From assembly GCA_963204965.1 (NCBI GenBank), contig CAUJKA010000138.1, positions 1-32,104 of the forward strand: a stretch of 32,104 nucleotides of DNA, in the 5' to 3' direction. The translations under genes were made by a program, and so were the position numbers. The notes below the pieces were generated by a model that ran no database searches, was not told where the DNA came from, and worked only from the letters and a program-made list of their open reading frames with translations. Below, piece by piece: positions 17,328 through 25,722 of this stretch; the stretch's first letter is position 1; every line of letters starts with the position of its first letter. The stretch is from Planctomycetota bacterium. Its GTDB lineage: Bacteria > Planctomycetota > Planctomycetia > Pirellulales > Pirellulaceae.

Positions 17328-18791
17328 ATGGTTCCTTTATCCGAAAAGCTAGAGCTGAAACATTGGCCACAGTTCACTGAGCTATTCCCTATCGAATATT
17401 GCCGAAGACATTCTTTACTTGGTGTGGTCGCTTCGAATGACAAGCCCTGCCTGATTGTGAGCGATCAAACGTCCGGATCTTCAGTGGACATTGTTCGCCG
17501 AGTCTTGCAGAATCCTGTTGAGACGATTCGATGCGACAATCAATATCTCACCGATCTCATTAATCAACACTACGAACAAGCCGTAGTCCGTGAACGCGAG
17601 TCCTCCGAAGCTGAATCGCTGGAAGAGTTCCTGGGGGAGCCGATTCCATCTGAGCGAGCCGATGATCTGCTGGAAACCGATAAGTCGGGAGCAACGGTCA
17701 AACTGGTTAACGATTTGCTGCTGGAAGCAATTCAAGTTGGCGCCAGCGATGTTCACCTGCAACCGTTTTCCGATCATGTGATCGTGCGTATGCGAGTGGA
17801 TGGAGTCCTAGAGGATATTCGGAAGCTGCCGCGGTCAATTCAAGACGAGGTTATTAGCCGTCTCAAAGTCGCCGGAAAGATGAACATCGCGGAACGTCGC
17901 TTGCCGCAAGACGGTCGAGCGACGGTTCGAGTGGGTAATCGAACCATCGATTTGCGGCTAGCCTCTATGCCAACGGCCTTTGGAGAACGGATCGTAGTTC
18001 GTTTGCTCGACAAGAGTGCTCGACTCTACAGGCTCACAGAACTTGGCATGGATCCGTTCACTCGTGAGAGATTTGGCAGGCTGATCCATGTAGAGCATGG
18101 CCTAGTATTGGTCACTGGCCCAACGGGAAGCGGCAAAAGCACGACGCTGTACGCTGCCCTTCAGGAACTGGATACCAGATCTCGCAACGCAGTTACGCTA
18201 GAAGACCCCATCGAGTATCAGCTCGATGGCATCAGCCAGACGCAAATCAACACCAAGAAAGGCATGACCTTTGCCAGCGGGCTTCGTAGCGTCCTTCGTC
18301 AAGATCCCGACATTATCATGGTGGGCGAAATTCGCGATGAGGAAACGGCAATGATGGCCGTTCAAGCGGCCCTCACCGGCCACTTGGTATTCAGCACATT
18401 GCACACGAACGATGCGGCTAGCGCCGTAACGCGGATGCTCGACTTGGGTATTGAACCTTATCTGGTGGCCAGTAGTGTTCTGGGAGTGCTTGCCCAACGC
18501 TTGGTGCGGCGAGTCTGCCAGCAGTGCATCGATCAGTCTCAAGAGCAGAAACAAGCCTGTTCTCGCTGTCGTGGAACTGGCTACAAAGGTCGAGAAGGCA
18601 TCTACGAGTTGCTCCTGGTCAATGACGAAATTCGATCGCTCATTCAACAGCGAGTCCACGCTGCTGAGATTCGTGACTGCGGAGTCCGAGGTGGAATGCG
18701 GCTGCTGCGAGAAAGCGGAGAATTGAAAATTGCCGAGCGGCTGACCACGCTGGAAGAGGTGGAACGTGTTACGATGAGATCTGAACTCTAA
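17328..18791 (+). CDS. gspE: Type II secretion ATPase GspE
   Basis: The 487-aa cytoplasmic ATPase drives pseudopilus assembly. The N-terminal domain is short and divergent. The core shows ASDVHLQPF, RMRVDG, SRLKVAGKMNIAERRLPQDG, Walker A GPTGSGKST at 264-272, the Asp box TLEDPIEY, Walker B DPDIIMVGEIRDEETA and the His box STLHTNDAASAVTRMLDLG. The C-terminal metal-binding motif is kept as C397-C400 and C411-C414. This is the first gene of a gspEFGHIJK cluster, with gspF 28 nt downstream. A type IV pilus PilB could look similar, but the pseudopilin genes that follow favour GspE. Confidence 0.95.
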   Translation: MVPLSEKLELKHWPQFTELFPIEYCRRHSLLGVVASNDKPCLIVSDQTSGSSVDIVRRVLQNPVETIRCDNQYLTDLINQHYEQAVVRERESSEAESLEEFLGEPIPSERADDLLETDKSGATVKLVNDLLLEAIQVGASDVHLQPFSDHVIVRMRVDGVLEDIRKLPRSIQDEVISRLKVAGKMNIAERRLPQDGRATVRVGNRTIDLRLASMPTAFGERIVVRLLDKSARLYRLTELGMDPFTRERFGRLIHVEHGLVLVTGPTGSGKSTTLYAALQELDTRSRNAVTLEDPIEYQLDGISQTQINTKKGMTFASGLRSVLRQDPDIIMVGEIRDEETAMMAVQAALTGHLVFSTLHTNDAASAVTRMLDLGIEPYLVASSVLGVLAQRLVRRVCQQCIDQSQEQKQACSRCRGTGYKGREGIYELLLVNDEIRSLIQQRVHAAEIRDCGVRGGMRLLRESGELKIAERLTTLEEVERVTMRSEL

Positions 18792-18819
18792 AGCTTCGTA
18801 ACCGAGCACTCAAACCAGC

Positions 18820-20034
18820 ATGGCAACTTTTTTTTACCAAGGGTTGGACTCAACCGGTCGACGCGTCAAAGGCGTTGTAGCGGCAGACAGCGCTCGAGCC
18901 GCACGCGACCAACTTCGACAGCAAGGGCTGCGCGTGAAGCAGATTAGCGAGCGCAGTACAGCGTCCGTCAAATCCTCATGGCTAGGCTACCTACGCAGTC
19001 GTCGCTACCAATCATCACTCACGGAGTTCTATCGCGAGCTCACCACACTGCTGCAAGCCAGCGTACCTTTGCTGGATGCGGTTGACAGTTGTCTAGCCCA
19101 AGTCCCGTCGGGCCTGCATGCTGCCCTTTCTTCGCTACGCAATAAAGTATCTGAGGGAGCCAGCGTAGCGGACGCCATGGCCGCCGAGCCATGGCTGTTT
19201 GACGAAATGACGATTGGCATGGTGCGGGTCGGTGAAACAGCCGGAAACCTTGATGAGGTGCTCGACCAAGTCGCTACATTTCGCGAACAGTCCTCGCAAA
19301 CTCAAGACCGCGTGCTCTCGGCGATCATGTATCCGACAATCGTGTTCTTCGTAAGCATTGCTGTAACGCTGTTTCTGATGACAGTCGTGGTTCCCATGCT
19401 TTTGGATAACCTAACCGAACTTGGTTCCAAGCTACCCTGGCCGACACGCTTGCTGAAATGGCTAAGTGACCTGCTGTTGACTCATGGTTGGTGGATCGCC
19501 CTTGTGTTCACAGCTCTTTGCGGATGTCTGGTTGCATGGTCGCGAAGTCCAAGCGGACGCCGGCGGGTTGGAAAGCTCATGTTAAAGGTTCCGGTGCTGG
19601 GCAATTTGATTCGTAAGCAATCGATCAGCCGATCTGTACTGGTCGTCGCATGCTTGCTCAGATCCGGGATTGAACTTGTGCAAGCAATTCGCATCGCCGC
19701 TCAGTCCTGTCGGCATTTGACCTTTCACGACGCCTTCTTACAGATTGCAAGCGAATTAGAAAAGGGTCAGGGCCTTCGTGAAGCCTTTGCCAAACAGCCT
19801 GCCTTTCCCGCTTCCGTAGCTCAAGTATTTTCCTTGGGGCAGCAGTCGGGCCAATTGGAATCCATGCTTGTACGGTTGGGTAAAGATTATGAACGACAAT
19901 GTTCAGTATTGGCAGGACGGCTGACGACAATCGCCGAGCCCATACTCATAGTTCTACTATCGATCGTCGTCGGATTTATTATGTTTGCCACCGTGATGCC
20001 GATTCTAGAAGCTGGTAATATGTTAGGTAAGTAG
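18820..20034 (+). CDS. gspF: Type II secretion inner-membrane protein GspF
   Basis: The 404-aa polytopic platform protein has the usual two GspF domains. It begins MATFFYQGLDSTGRRVKGVV, with the first domain carrying FYRELTTLLQASVPLLDAVD and GMVRVGETAGNLDEVLDQVA. The central membrane segment is SAIMYPTIVFFVSIAVTLFL. The second domain repeats the pattern (LRSGIELVQAIRIAAQ, FSLGQQSGQLESMLVRLGKD) and ends with the last helix ILIVLLSIVVGFIMFATVMP. Length and layout are normal for the family. It links the ATPase GspE to pseudopilin insertion. Confidence 0.95.
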   Translation: MATFFYQGLDSTGRRVKGVVAADSARAARDQLRQQGLRVKQISERSTASVKSSWLGYLRSRRYQSSLTEFYRELTTLLQASVPLLDAVDSCLAQVPSGLHAALSSLRNKVSEGASVADAMAAEPWLFDEMTIGMVRVGETAGNLDEVLDQVATFREQSSQTQDRVLSAIMYPTIVFFVSIAVTLFLMTVVVPMLLDNLTELGSKLPWPTRLLKWLSDLLLTHGWWIALVFTALCGCLVAWSRSPSGRRRVGKLMLKVPVLGNLIRKQSISRSVLVVACLLRSGIELVQAIRIAAQSCRHLTFHDAFLQIASELEKGQGLREAFAKQPAFPASVAQVFSLGQQSGQLESMLVRLGKDYERQCSVLAGRLTTIAEPILIVLLSIVVGFIMFATVMPILEAGNMLGK

Positions 20035-20099
20035 TTGAGGCATTGACTATGAATTGACGTTCATTCCACGGAAGATAGATCAACAGAAAGAGGCTAGAG

Positions 20100-20543
20100 A
20101 TGTTCGCCCCCAATCCTCAGTATCCTCCTCGCAATCTTCGCTCCCTGCGTTCTGGATTCTCGTTAGTTGAACTGATGGTAGTCATTGTTATCCTCGGTAT
20201 GCTGGCCGGCCTAGTAACGGTGAGCGTTCGAAGCTATCTGATCAACGCCAAGCAGAATGTGGCCAGGGTGGATATCAGTAAGCTTACCCAAGCCATAGAT
20301 ACTTTTTATACGACCTTCAATCGCATTCCGACCAACGAGGAAGGACTTGAAGTCCTCACGAAAAAGTCTGAGCAATTCACTGAGGGGATCATTCCCAAGC
20401 TTCGATTAGATCCGTGGGGCCATCCTTTTGAATACGTTGTGCCCGGTCGCTCGCAACAATTTGATATTATCAGCTACGGGGCGGATCATCGCGAGGGAGG
20501 CACTGGAGCCGACAAAGACATCCGCAGCGATGAAATCGAGTAG
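20100..20543 (+). CDS. gspG: Major pseudopilin GspG
   Basis: The 147-aa protein has a basic leader cleaved at G|FSLVELMVVIVILGMLAGLV, the prepilin-peptidase site with the E+5 residue and hydrophobic helix. The globular part has RIPTNEEGLEVLTK, LRLDPWGHPFEYVVPG, and the calcium-loop region IISYGADHREGGTGADKDI typical of GspG. It forms the pseudopilus shaft. The gap from gspF is 65 nt, and an AGAAAGAGG Shine-Dalgarno lies just before the start. Confidence 0.95.
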   Translation: MFAPNPQYPPRNLRSLRSGFSLVELMVVIVILGMLAGLVTVSVRSYLINAKQNVARVDISKLTQAIDTFYTTFNRIPTNEEGLEVLTKKSEQFTEGIIPKLRLDPWGHPFEYVVPGRSQQFDIISYGADHREGGTGADKDIRSDEIE

Positions 20544-20554
20544 GACTGCGAGCC

Positions 20555-21079
20555 ATGAAAGGCAGTCATCCACGACGAGCATTCACGCTAACAGAACTAC
20601 TGACGGTTCTCTGCATTCTGGGATTGATTGCTTCGGGTAGCATGTTTGTGCTATCAGCCACAGTCCGACGCGCGCAGCGAATCACATCCATTGAATCGAT
20701 GATTGGGACGTTGGCGTGGGCACGCGACCAGAGTTTTAACGAGCCCGTGTTGCTCAATTGTGACTTCAATCAGCAGGTTTTCGAAGCTGAAGCGGTGGAG
20801 TCAAAACGCACCAAACGGTATCGCTGCTCAAGTGGCGTACAATTGGTGGAGGCATCTGTACGTGGCGCTCAAATAGATCAAGGGAAGTTAACCGTCGAGT
20901 TTCACAAGGGGAGTTGCAGTACTTTTGCACTTCGAATCAAGTCGGACAATGTTGGCTACTCTTTTGACAAATGGCTGGTCATGTTGGGACCAAGCGGCGA
21001 GACAATGCAATATGAACATTCACAAGAAACCTCAGCGGCTCTGGCCAAGTGGCTCTCGCAATGGGCTAACCTTGATTGA
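20555..21079 (+). CDS. gspH: Minor pseudopilin GspH-like
   Basis: The 174-aa protein has a type IV pilin-like leader ending RRA|FTLTELLTVLCILGLIASGS, so the residue before the cut is alanine, not glycine. This is acceptable but less common for prepilin peptidase. The rest is a divergent globular domain. The assignment as GspH rests on the leader, the size and the position 11 nt after gspG. It overlaps the next gene by 68 nt. Confidence 0.8.
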   Translation: MKGSHPRRAFTLTELLTVLCILGLIASGSMFVLSATVRRAQRITSIESMIGTLAWARDQSFNEPVLLNCDFNQQVFEAEAVESKRTKRYRCSSGVQLVEASVRGAQIDQGKLTVEFHKGSCSTFALRIKSDNVGYSFDKWLVMLGPSGETMQYEHSQETSAALAKWLSQWANLD

Positions 21080-21458
21080 GGTTGTTGTTGGCAGCTTGCT
21101 TGCTGGAACATTGCTGGTAGGCATACTCCTTTCGATGACCGCTCATGCCAAGCAACTTCGACAAATCCAGCTTGGCCAGGACGGTTTGATTCAGTTGGAC
21201 AAGCTCTTATCTCGCTGGGCTGAGTTTGATTTCCGCGAGGAAAAGCTTGAGCAAGTGGCGGCCGACACACACTCGAGCTTGAGCAGGCAATCGCAAGCGA
21301 CGGAGCAGTCAAAATCATCGCCAGTTTGGATACGTATCACTCGCCTACCAAGTGCCGAATATCAAACGTGGGGCATTGAGAAAGTCCGACTTGAGGCGGT
21401 TTCAATAACTTCCGAGCAGTCGGTCGCCAAGCTGGAGATCGTTCGGCATGTACCGTAG
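21012..21458 (+). CDS. gspI: Minor pseudopilin GspI-like
   Basis: The 148-aa protein has a leader MNIHKKPQRLWPSGSRNG cut before LTLIEVVVGSLLAGTLLVGI, the prepilin-peptidase pattern. ATG 21012 is the only start giving a sensible leader; GGCGAGA lies about 10 nt upstream. It overlaps the gspH frame by 68 nt. An in-frame extension up to 20925 would bury the leader. Minor pseudopilins I, J and K form the pseudopilus tip complex. The GspI label is inferred from order. Confidence 0.8.
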   Translation: MNIHKKPQRLWPSGSRNGLTLIEVVVGSLLAGTLLVGILLSMTAHAKQLRQIQLGQDGLIQLDKLLSRWAEFDFREEKLEQVAADTHSSLSRQSQATEQSKSSPVWIRITRLPSAEYQTWGIEKVRLEAVSITSEQSVAKLEIVRHVP

Positions 21459-22047
21459 ACCTGCATTTACTCTCGTCGAACTTGTTACCGCGTTGGCCCT
21501 GGCTTCGATGCTCTTGGCTGCCATCGCCGGAGTATTGGTCTACTCGCATCGGCAGCTCAATCAGGTAAACGACCTTTCGATGCGTCGCTGGGAAGCTTCG
21601 GTGATCAGGATCGTCCGACGTGACATACAACTGGCCAGCCAGATCTCTATATCCGATGGATGGATTTGGCTCAGCGGTGAATTTCCAGTGCCTGGTAGTG
21701 ATACTTACGTCGATCGCGTTGGTTATGGGATTGCCCCATGGATTCGCGCGACCGGAGGTGAGACTGCAGCTCGGTTATCTCCAACTTCGGAGAATCAAAA
21801 CGAGCGATCATCTCCACCGCCAGTACGTAAAGAAACCGTTCCGACGGTTCTGGTTCGCGTCTGCGGTAGAGAAGGACAGCCGATTGTTGTTGGGCCAAGC
21901 CGCATCGTGATGGAGCGATTGGACGACAACGGAACGCCTCAACCTTTATCGGCGAATCCAATCGAGATTGCCAAGCAGCTTCGAATGTGGCTTTGGGTTG
22001 AAGACTCATCGGAGCCAGCTCTCGTAACAGACTTGGTGGCCCACTGA
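21448..22047 (+). CDS. gspJ: Minor pseudopilin GspJ-like
   Basis: The 199-aa protein starts MYRRPAFTLVELVTALALAS, with a very short leader (MYRRPA) before the FTLVEL prepilin helix; the cut again follows an alanine. The start overlaps the gspI stop by 11 nt. Its size and position fit GspJ of the pseudopilus tip complex. The globular domain has no motif that can be used to confirm the exact subunit. Confidence 0.8.
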   Translation: MYRRPAFTLVELVTALALASMLLAAIAGVLVYSHRQLNQVNDLSMRRWEASVIRIVRRDIQLASQISISDGWIWLSGEFPVPGSDTYVDRVGYGIAPWIRATGGETAARLSPTSENQNERSSPPPVRKETVPTVLVRVCGREGQPIVVGPSRIVMERLDDNGTPQPLSANPIEIAKQLRMWLWVEDSSEPALVTDLVAH

Positions 22048-22862
22048 TGCGACGCCAACCACAAAAACAAATACAACGACAACGCCAAGGTTTTGTATTA
22101 CTCCTAGTAGTAATGCTGCTTGCGATCTGCTGTTTGATCTTTACTCAGATCGCACTCAAATCGCACAGCAAAGTCAATCAGTTCGTTACTGGCCAGCGTG
22201 AGCTTGCCGACTACTGGGCCATGACTTCCATGCGCCGAACCGTCATGTCCAATGCCAACCGCATTTGGATGAAGAGCGTCGAGCAACGTGCTGAACCAAC
22301 GCTAAGAGTAGATTTTGCATCTGGAGTGTACCTGCTCAAGCTGGAAAATGAAAGCAGTAAGCTCAATCTTGTTCGCGCATGGAAGGTTTTTCCAGTCCAG
22401 GCTGCCCGTGAAACGATCGGTAGCGAGCTGATGATGTTCGATGGGCAGGCGCAAAGACGATTTGAAGAACTGGATGGACGCGTTGGCTCTTGGCGGCAGT
22501 TGAGTACTGTGCTCGATCAATCGATTCTGGATCGAACTGACCAGGTCACCTTATGGGGAAGCGGGAGAATTGACATTACGCAAGCTAGCGACGAAGTGGT
22601 CGAAAAGGCCTGGAAGGGACTTTACGGCACTCTGCCTCCCGCCGAGCTTTACCACGCCAGACAAGTCTGGCCACCTCCGCCTTGGAGCGATCTTCGGCTT
22701 CAACTTGGGCTTCGAGAATCGCAACTCGAGTTAGCCGACAAATGGTTCAGCACATCAAGCACCAGCTTCAGCCTTGAGGTCTTGTCTCTCTCAAGCCCGC
22801 ACAAAACGACCGGTGTTCTTTTTGTAAGCGATGGAAGCACCAATCACGCTTTTGCATTTTGA
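22047..22862 (+). CDS. gspK: GspK-like pseudopilus tip protein
   Basis: The 271-aa protein has a basic leader and helix (QRQGFVLLLVVMLLAICCLI), like GspK, which lacks the usual glutamate at position 5. Further parts resemble GspK: KLENESSKLNLVRAWKVFP and LTDQVTLWGSGRIDI-type text near the middle (actual DRTDQVTLWGSGRIDITQAS, where GspK has a helix-hairpin-helix-like domain). The start codon overlaps the gspJ stop (TGATG). The stop TGA at 22860-22862 is immediately followed by a 415-bp duplicated transposase-derived segment, so the native C-terminus or downstream genes could have been lost. It is slightly short for GspK. Confidence 0.8.
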   Translation: MRRQPQKQIQRQRQGFVLLLVVMLLAICCLIFTQIALKSHSKVNQFVTGQRELADYWAMTSMRRTVMSNANRIWMKSVEQRAEPTLRVDFASGVYLLKLENESSKLNLVRAWKVFPVQAARETIGSELMMFDGQAQRRFEELDGRVGSWRQLSTVLDQSILDRTDQVTLWGSGRIDITQASDEVVEKAWKGLYGTLPPAELYHARQVWPPPPWSDLRLQLGLRESQLELADKWFSTSSTSFSLEVLSLSSPHKTTGVLFVSDGSTNHAFAF

Positions 22863-23277
22863 GTTTTTCGTAGGGTGTGTGCAGCATGCGATCCAATATA
22901 ATCCTTACTGCCGATCGGTTCTCACACAACTCCAACGCAATTTGGCACGCTAATCCGCATGCGAAACACACCATTGGCTGTTGGTGCATCACGGACCGCC
23001 CGCATTCCCAACTTCGGTTGAAATCTACAGTTCACTTCGTTACGCGAAGCACTCACGTACTTGAGCCTGGCCGCGGTGCCAGCGTTTGCCGTGACGCTCG
23101 GCGTCGGCCGACATCGACTTGGGTGAGCCCGCGCAACTGCTCTTGCCGAAGTACTTTTTAAAGTTCCAGACAAGGTCTCGCCACATCGAAGCTTCGATGC
23201 CAACTTGATTGAGCACGGCCTTTAGAGAATCTGGTACATCTTCGATGAGCTCTTGAACGCTGTGTTTGGCTGTCCAG
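22863..23277 (-). repeat. Tandem duplication, copy 1 (transposase 3' end plus flank)
   Basis: This 415-bp segment is a near copy of 23277-23679, joined head to tail. Both start GTTTTTCGTAGGGTGTGTGC and end GGCTGTCCAG. Copy 1 has about 12 extra bases near 22975. It contains the last ~80 codons of the transposase on the minus strand, ending at stop 23040-23042. It starts directly after the gspK stop. Confidence 0.93.
23040..23277 (-). pseudogene. Truncated duplicate of the transposase C-terminus
   Basis: On the minus strand this fragment encodes the same C-terminal sequence as the full transposase (ELIEDVPDSLKA, WRDLVWNFKKYFGKSSCAGS, ending QVRECFA). It has no start and lacks the catalytic part. 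It arose through the tandem duplication and is not expected to make a functional protein. Confidence 0.85.
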
Positions 23278-23679
23278 TTTTTCGTAGGGTGTGTGCAGCA
23301 TGCGATACAGTGTATTCCTTACTGCTGATTGGTTCTCACACAACTCTAACGCGATTTGGTAAGCTGATCCGCATGCGAAACACACCACTGGTGCTGACCG
23401 CCCGCATTCCCAACTTCGGTTGAAATCTACAATTCACTTCGTTACGCGAAGCACTCGCGTACTTGAGCTTGGCCGCGGTGCCAGCGTTTGCCGTGACGCT
23501 CGGCGTCGGCCGACATCGACTTGGGTGAGCCCGCGCAACTGCTCTTGCCGAAGTACTTTTTAAAGTTCCAGACAAGGTCTCGCCACATTGAGGCTTCAAT
23601 GCCAACTTGATTGAGCAAGGCCTTTAGAGAATCTGGTACATCTTCGATGAGCTCTTGAACTCGCTGCTTGGCTGTCCAG
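23277..23679 (-). repeat. Tandem duplication, copy 2 (contains 3' end of intact transposase)
   Basis: This copy overlaps the 3' part of the complete transposase gene and its downstream flank. It differs from copy 1 by scattered substitutions and small indels, so the duplication is not brand new. Confidence 0.9.
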
Positions 23680-24605
23680 CTAAGCAGTTCGACATAGTCT
23701 CGCCAACGAATGTTGAGAAAGCCTTTATCGCTGGCTCGCAGGCCAGTAGTGTTGGGCTGAGCTTCCTTGGCAAGAGTCTTGGCGTCCATGGTGAGTGGAG
23801 CCAACCAACTATCGCGGAGGACTCGGCGGCCAGTTGGGCTTTTGCGTTTGGCTTTTCGAGACTTGCGAAGTTCATCCACGGTCTTGTGCTTGCGTTCATC
23901 AGCGGCTTCAGCTTGCGGAATGGCCTCTAAGGCAAACGCAACCGACTCGATCTTGGCGCCTTGTTCAGCGTGAATACGATCATAGGCGGAGGTGTGAAAA
24001 GACTCTTCGATCGACTCTGCCATTGCGGCTCGAACTGGATTCAGATCGACATACATGGCGCACGCCAGCAGGCCTGCTTCATCAGTGATTCGTTGAGCCT
24101 TAAATCTTCCTTCCCAAAACCGGCCGGTGCAATTATCTTCTTTGTTGGACATGCGAGCGACTGGTTCGGCGAGGGCTCGCATGAACCACGAGATATCGGA
24201 CAAACACCGACGAATTCTCTTAATCTCGGTAGGATTGTTGGCGAGAGTCTGAACTTGTATCTCGGTGGGTTGAGCTAAATGCAATTCTTCCAATCGCTGC
24301 CCTGGAAAGACGCTCAGCCAGCGAATCGCAACTTGCTCATCGGTCCACTTGGCGACTACGTCGGGTCGATTACGAAGAATCGTGTGAATGTGATTGCTCA
24401 TCACAGCGTAGGTCAGTACATCGATACCGAACACTGAAGCTAGTGACTCCAGGCGCCTGCGAATCCATTCTCGTCTGTACGAAAAATCCTTACCCGACTG
24501 TTGGTCTAGCCCAGCAAGGTACGCTCGGCGGACGCATCGCTGAATCGTATGCACGATGCAGACTTCGTCGGGATTAAACTGTTCGCTTCGTTTCGGCCTA
24601 CCCAT
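23442..24605 (-). CDS. Y1 (REP-associated type) transposase
   Basis: The 387-aa protein belongs to the Y1/IS200-like transposase superfamily (COG1943), in a long variant that I associate with planctomycetes. It shows YAVMSNHIHTILRNRPD with the HUH-type H72-x-H74, then TGRFWEGRFKAQRITDEAGL and MYVDLNPVRAAMAES, whose tyrosine is the likely catalytic nucleophile. A C-terminal extension starts about ASDKGFLNIRWRDYVELLSW. Such enzymes act on short palindromic repeats through single-strand DNA. ATG 24605 is preceded by AAGGGAG; an in-frame start at 24638 is less likely. Candidate palindromic repeats lie just upstream (24673-24692) and through 24.7-27.6 kb. No left or right terminal hairpins of an IS were identified with certainty. 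Confidence 0.9.
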   Translation of the reverse strand: MGRPKRSEQFNPDEVCIVHTIQRCVRRAYLAGLDQQSGKDFSYRREWIRRRLESLASVFGIDVLTYAVMSNHIHTILRNRPDVVAKWTDEQVAIRWLSVFPGQRLEELHLAQPTEIQVQTLANNPTEIKRIRRCLSDISWFMRALAEPVARMSNKEDNCTGRFWEGRFKAQRITDEAGLLACAMYVDLNPVRAAMAESIEESFHTSAYDRIHAEQGAKIESVAFALEAIPQAEAADERKHKTVDELRKSRKAKRKSPTGRRVLRDSWLAPLTMDAKTLAKEAQPNTTGLRASDKGFLNIRWRDYVELLSWTAKQRVQELIEDVPDSLKALLNQVGIEASMWRDLVWNFKKYFGKSSCAGSPKSMSADAERHGKRWHRGQAQVRECFA

Positions 24606-24649
24606 CTTCAAACTCCCTTCGTTCTCGAGCAATTGCACTCATTCTGCCA

Positions 24650-24830
24650 AACTTGCCGCTCCGCGTCAATAGTAGATGGGTGGCACCATCTATCCTGGCT
24701 GTGTCCCCACACCTCAGCCTGCCCAGCTTAGACTCTTAATCGCCTAGCAATTCTTGCTACCACAGCAGTTCATATCCGGTCTCCTGAACGGCCCCCATTC
24801 GCACTTGCTGTGTCCCCACACCTCACCTCC
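24650..24830. repeat. Repeat cluster upstream of the transposase
   Basis: The segment holds one TAGATGGGTGGCACCATCTA hairpin (24673-24692) and two TGTGTCCCCACAC motifs (24700-24712 and 24809-24821). The stretch 24650-24694 is nearly identical to 27426-27472. The stretch 24774-24823 matches 27238-27290 (CTCCTGAACGG, CATTCGCACTTGCTGTGTCC). No gene is seen between the transposase and the partner gene ending at 24831. Confidence 0.88.
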
Positions 24831-25711
24831 TCAATTGTGGCCATAGCCGATATCAGTGGTGCCATCATCATCCACGAAAATAAGAAAAAAACCTTCGTCT
24901 GTTTCGTGCTGGAAATCAATAGGTGTTTCGCTATCGATAAGCGGCCATTTGCCCGTCCATTTGAACCAGCTAGCAACGGCAACTAGTTTTGTGTGGTCTC
25001 GTTTCTTGAATGGGTAAGGAGTGAAACCGTTTTCCAGAAAGGGATGCTTGTTGGTAATTGCGATGACTTCATTAACTATTACTTTATCTGCCAAATCTCG
25101 CCATTTTTCAGTTTTTCCCAAGACCAGCGCGGGTTTACTGACAACCAATTTAGTTCGATGTCTGACACCTTGAAACTGGAAGTGATTTCTAACTTCATCG
25201 GGCACAAACTCCGGCTCGAGTCGACGCCCAGTTGTAGACTTGCTCCAAATCGCAATAGAAAACTCTGGTCTGTCAACTTGGCCTTCTACGATAAAGATAT
25301 TTAGAACATCTGATGGTAATTTCCTTCCGAGCAAGTCCAAAGAATCCCCGAAATAAAAATTGCCCCAGAATTTCAGTAGCTTGCCATCGACTTTTGGCCA
25401 CTCAAATCCTCGCTCAACGTATGGAGTGCCCCCCAGCTGAGTCCAGTGATTACCTGTAATTTCCTTACGAAAAACGAAGATATCTGCGGGAGCAGTATTA
25501 ACTTCTGAGGGAAGTTCTATGGTTATTTGCTCGTTTCGAATTAAATTCTCCGGTGTGAAGAGTCTTTCATAATTGTCACCCAAGGTGAGATTCCCAGGAA
25601 ATTTTGACTCCAATTATTCTGTATTACCAATTTGTTGCCCTGGCCCATTGAATTGCCTCCGTAAAATAGTGACCAAAACAGAAAGCCTGTCACAGCTATC
25701 GCGCTCTTCAT
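24831..25711 (-). CDS. Secreted partner gene of the orphan RHS cassette, split by a -1 frameshift
   Basis: The first frame starts at ATG 25711 (GAGGA Shine-Dalgarno) and encodes a signal peptide, MKSAIAVTGFLFWSLFYGGN. The second frame, in -1, is open to the stop at 24831 and encodes about 260 aa. It includes LGGTPYVERGFEWPKVDGK, LKFWGNFYFGDSLDLLG and a C-terminal end DEGFFLIFVDDDGTTDIGYG. These features are reminiscent of DUF1963/YwqG-like proteins, though the match is tentative. A stop codon lies directly before the only start-like codon (TTG 25613) of the second frame, so a shift is needed between 25613 and 25541. The heptamer AAATTTC (25604-25598, minus strand) sits there in the right frame. 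The ATG lies 11 nt after the stop of the upstream RHS-like cassette, as expected for an immunity gene. Mutation or sequence error is an alternative explanation. Confidence 0.6.
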
Positions 25712-25722
25712 TTTGCAAGTCC

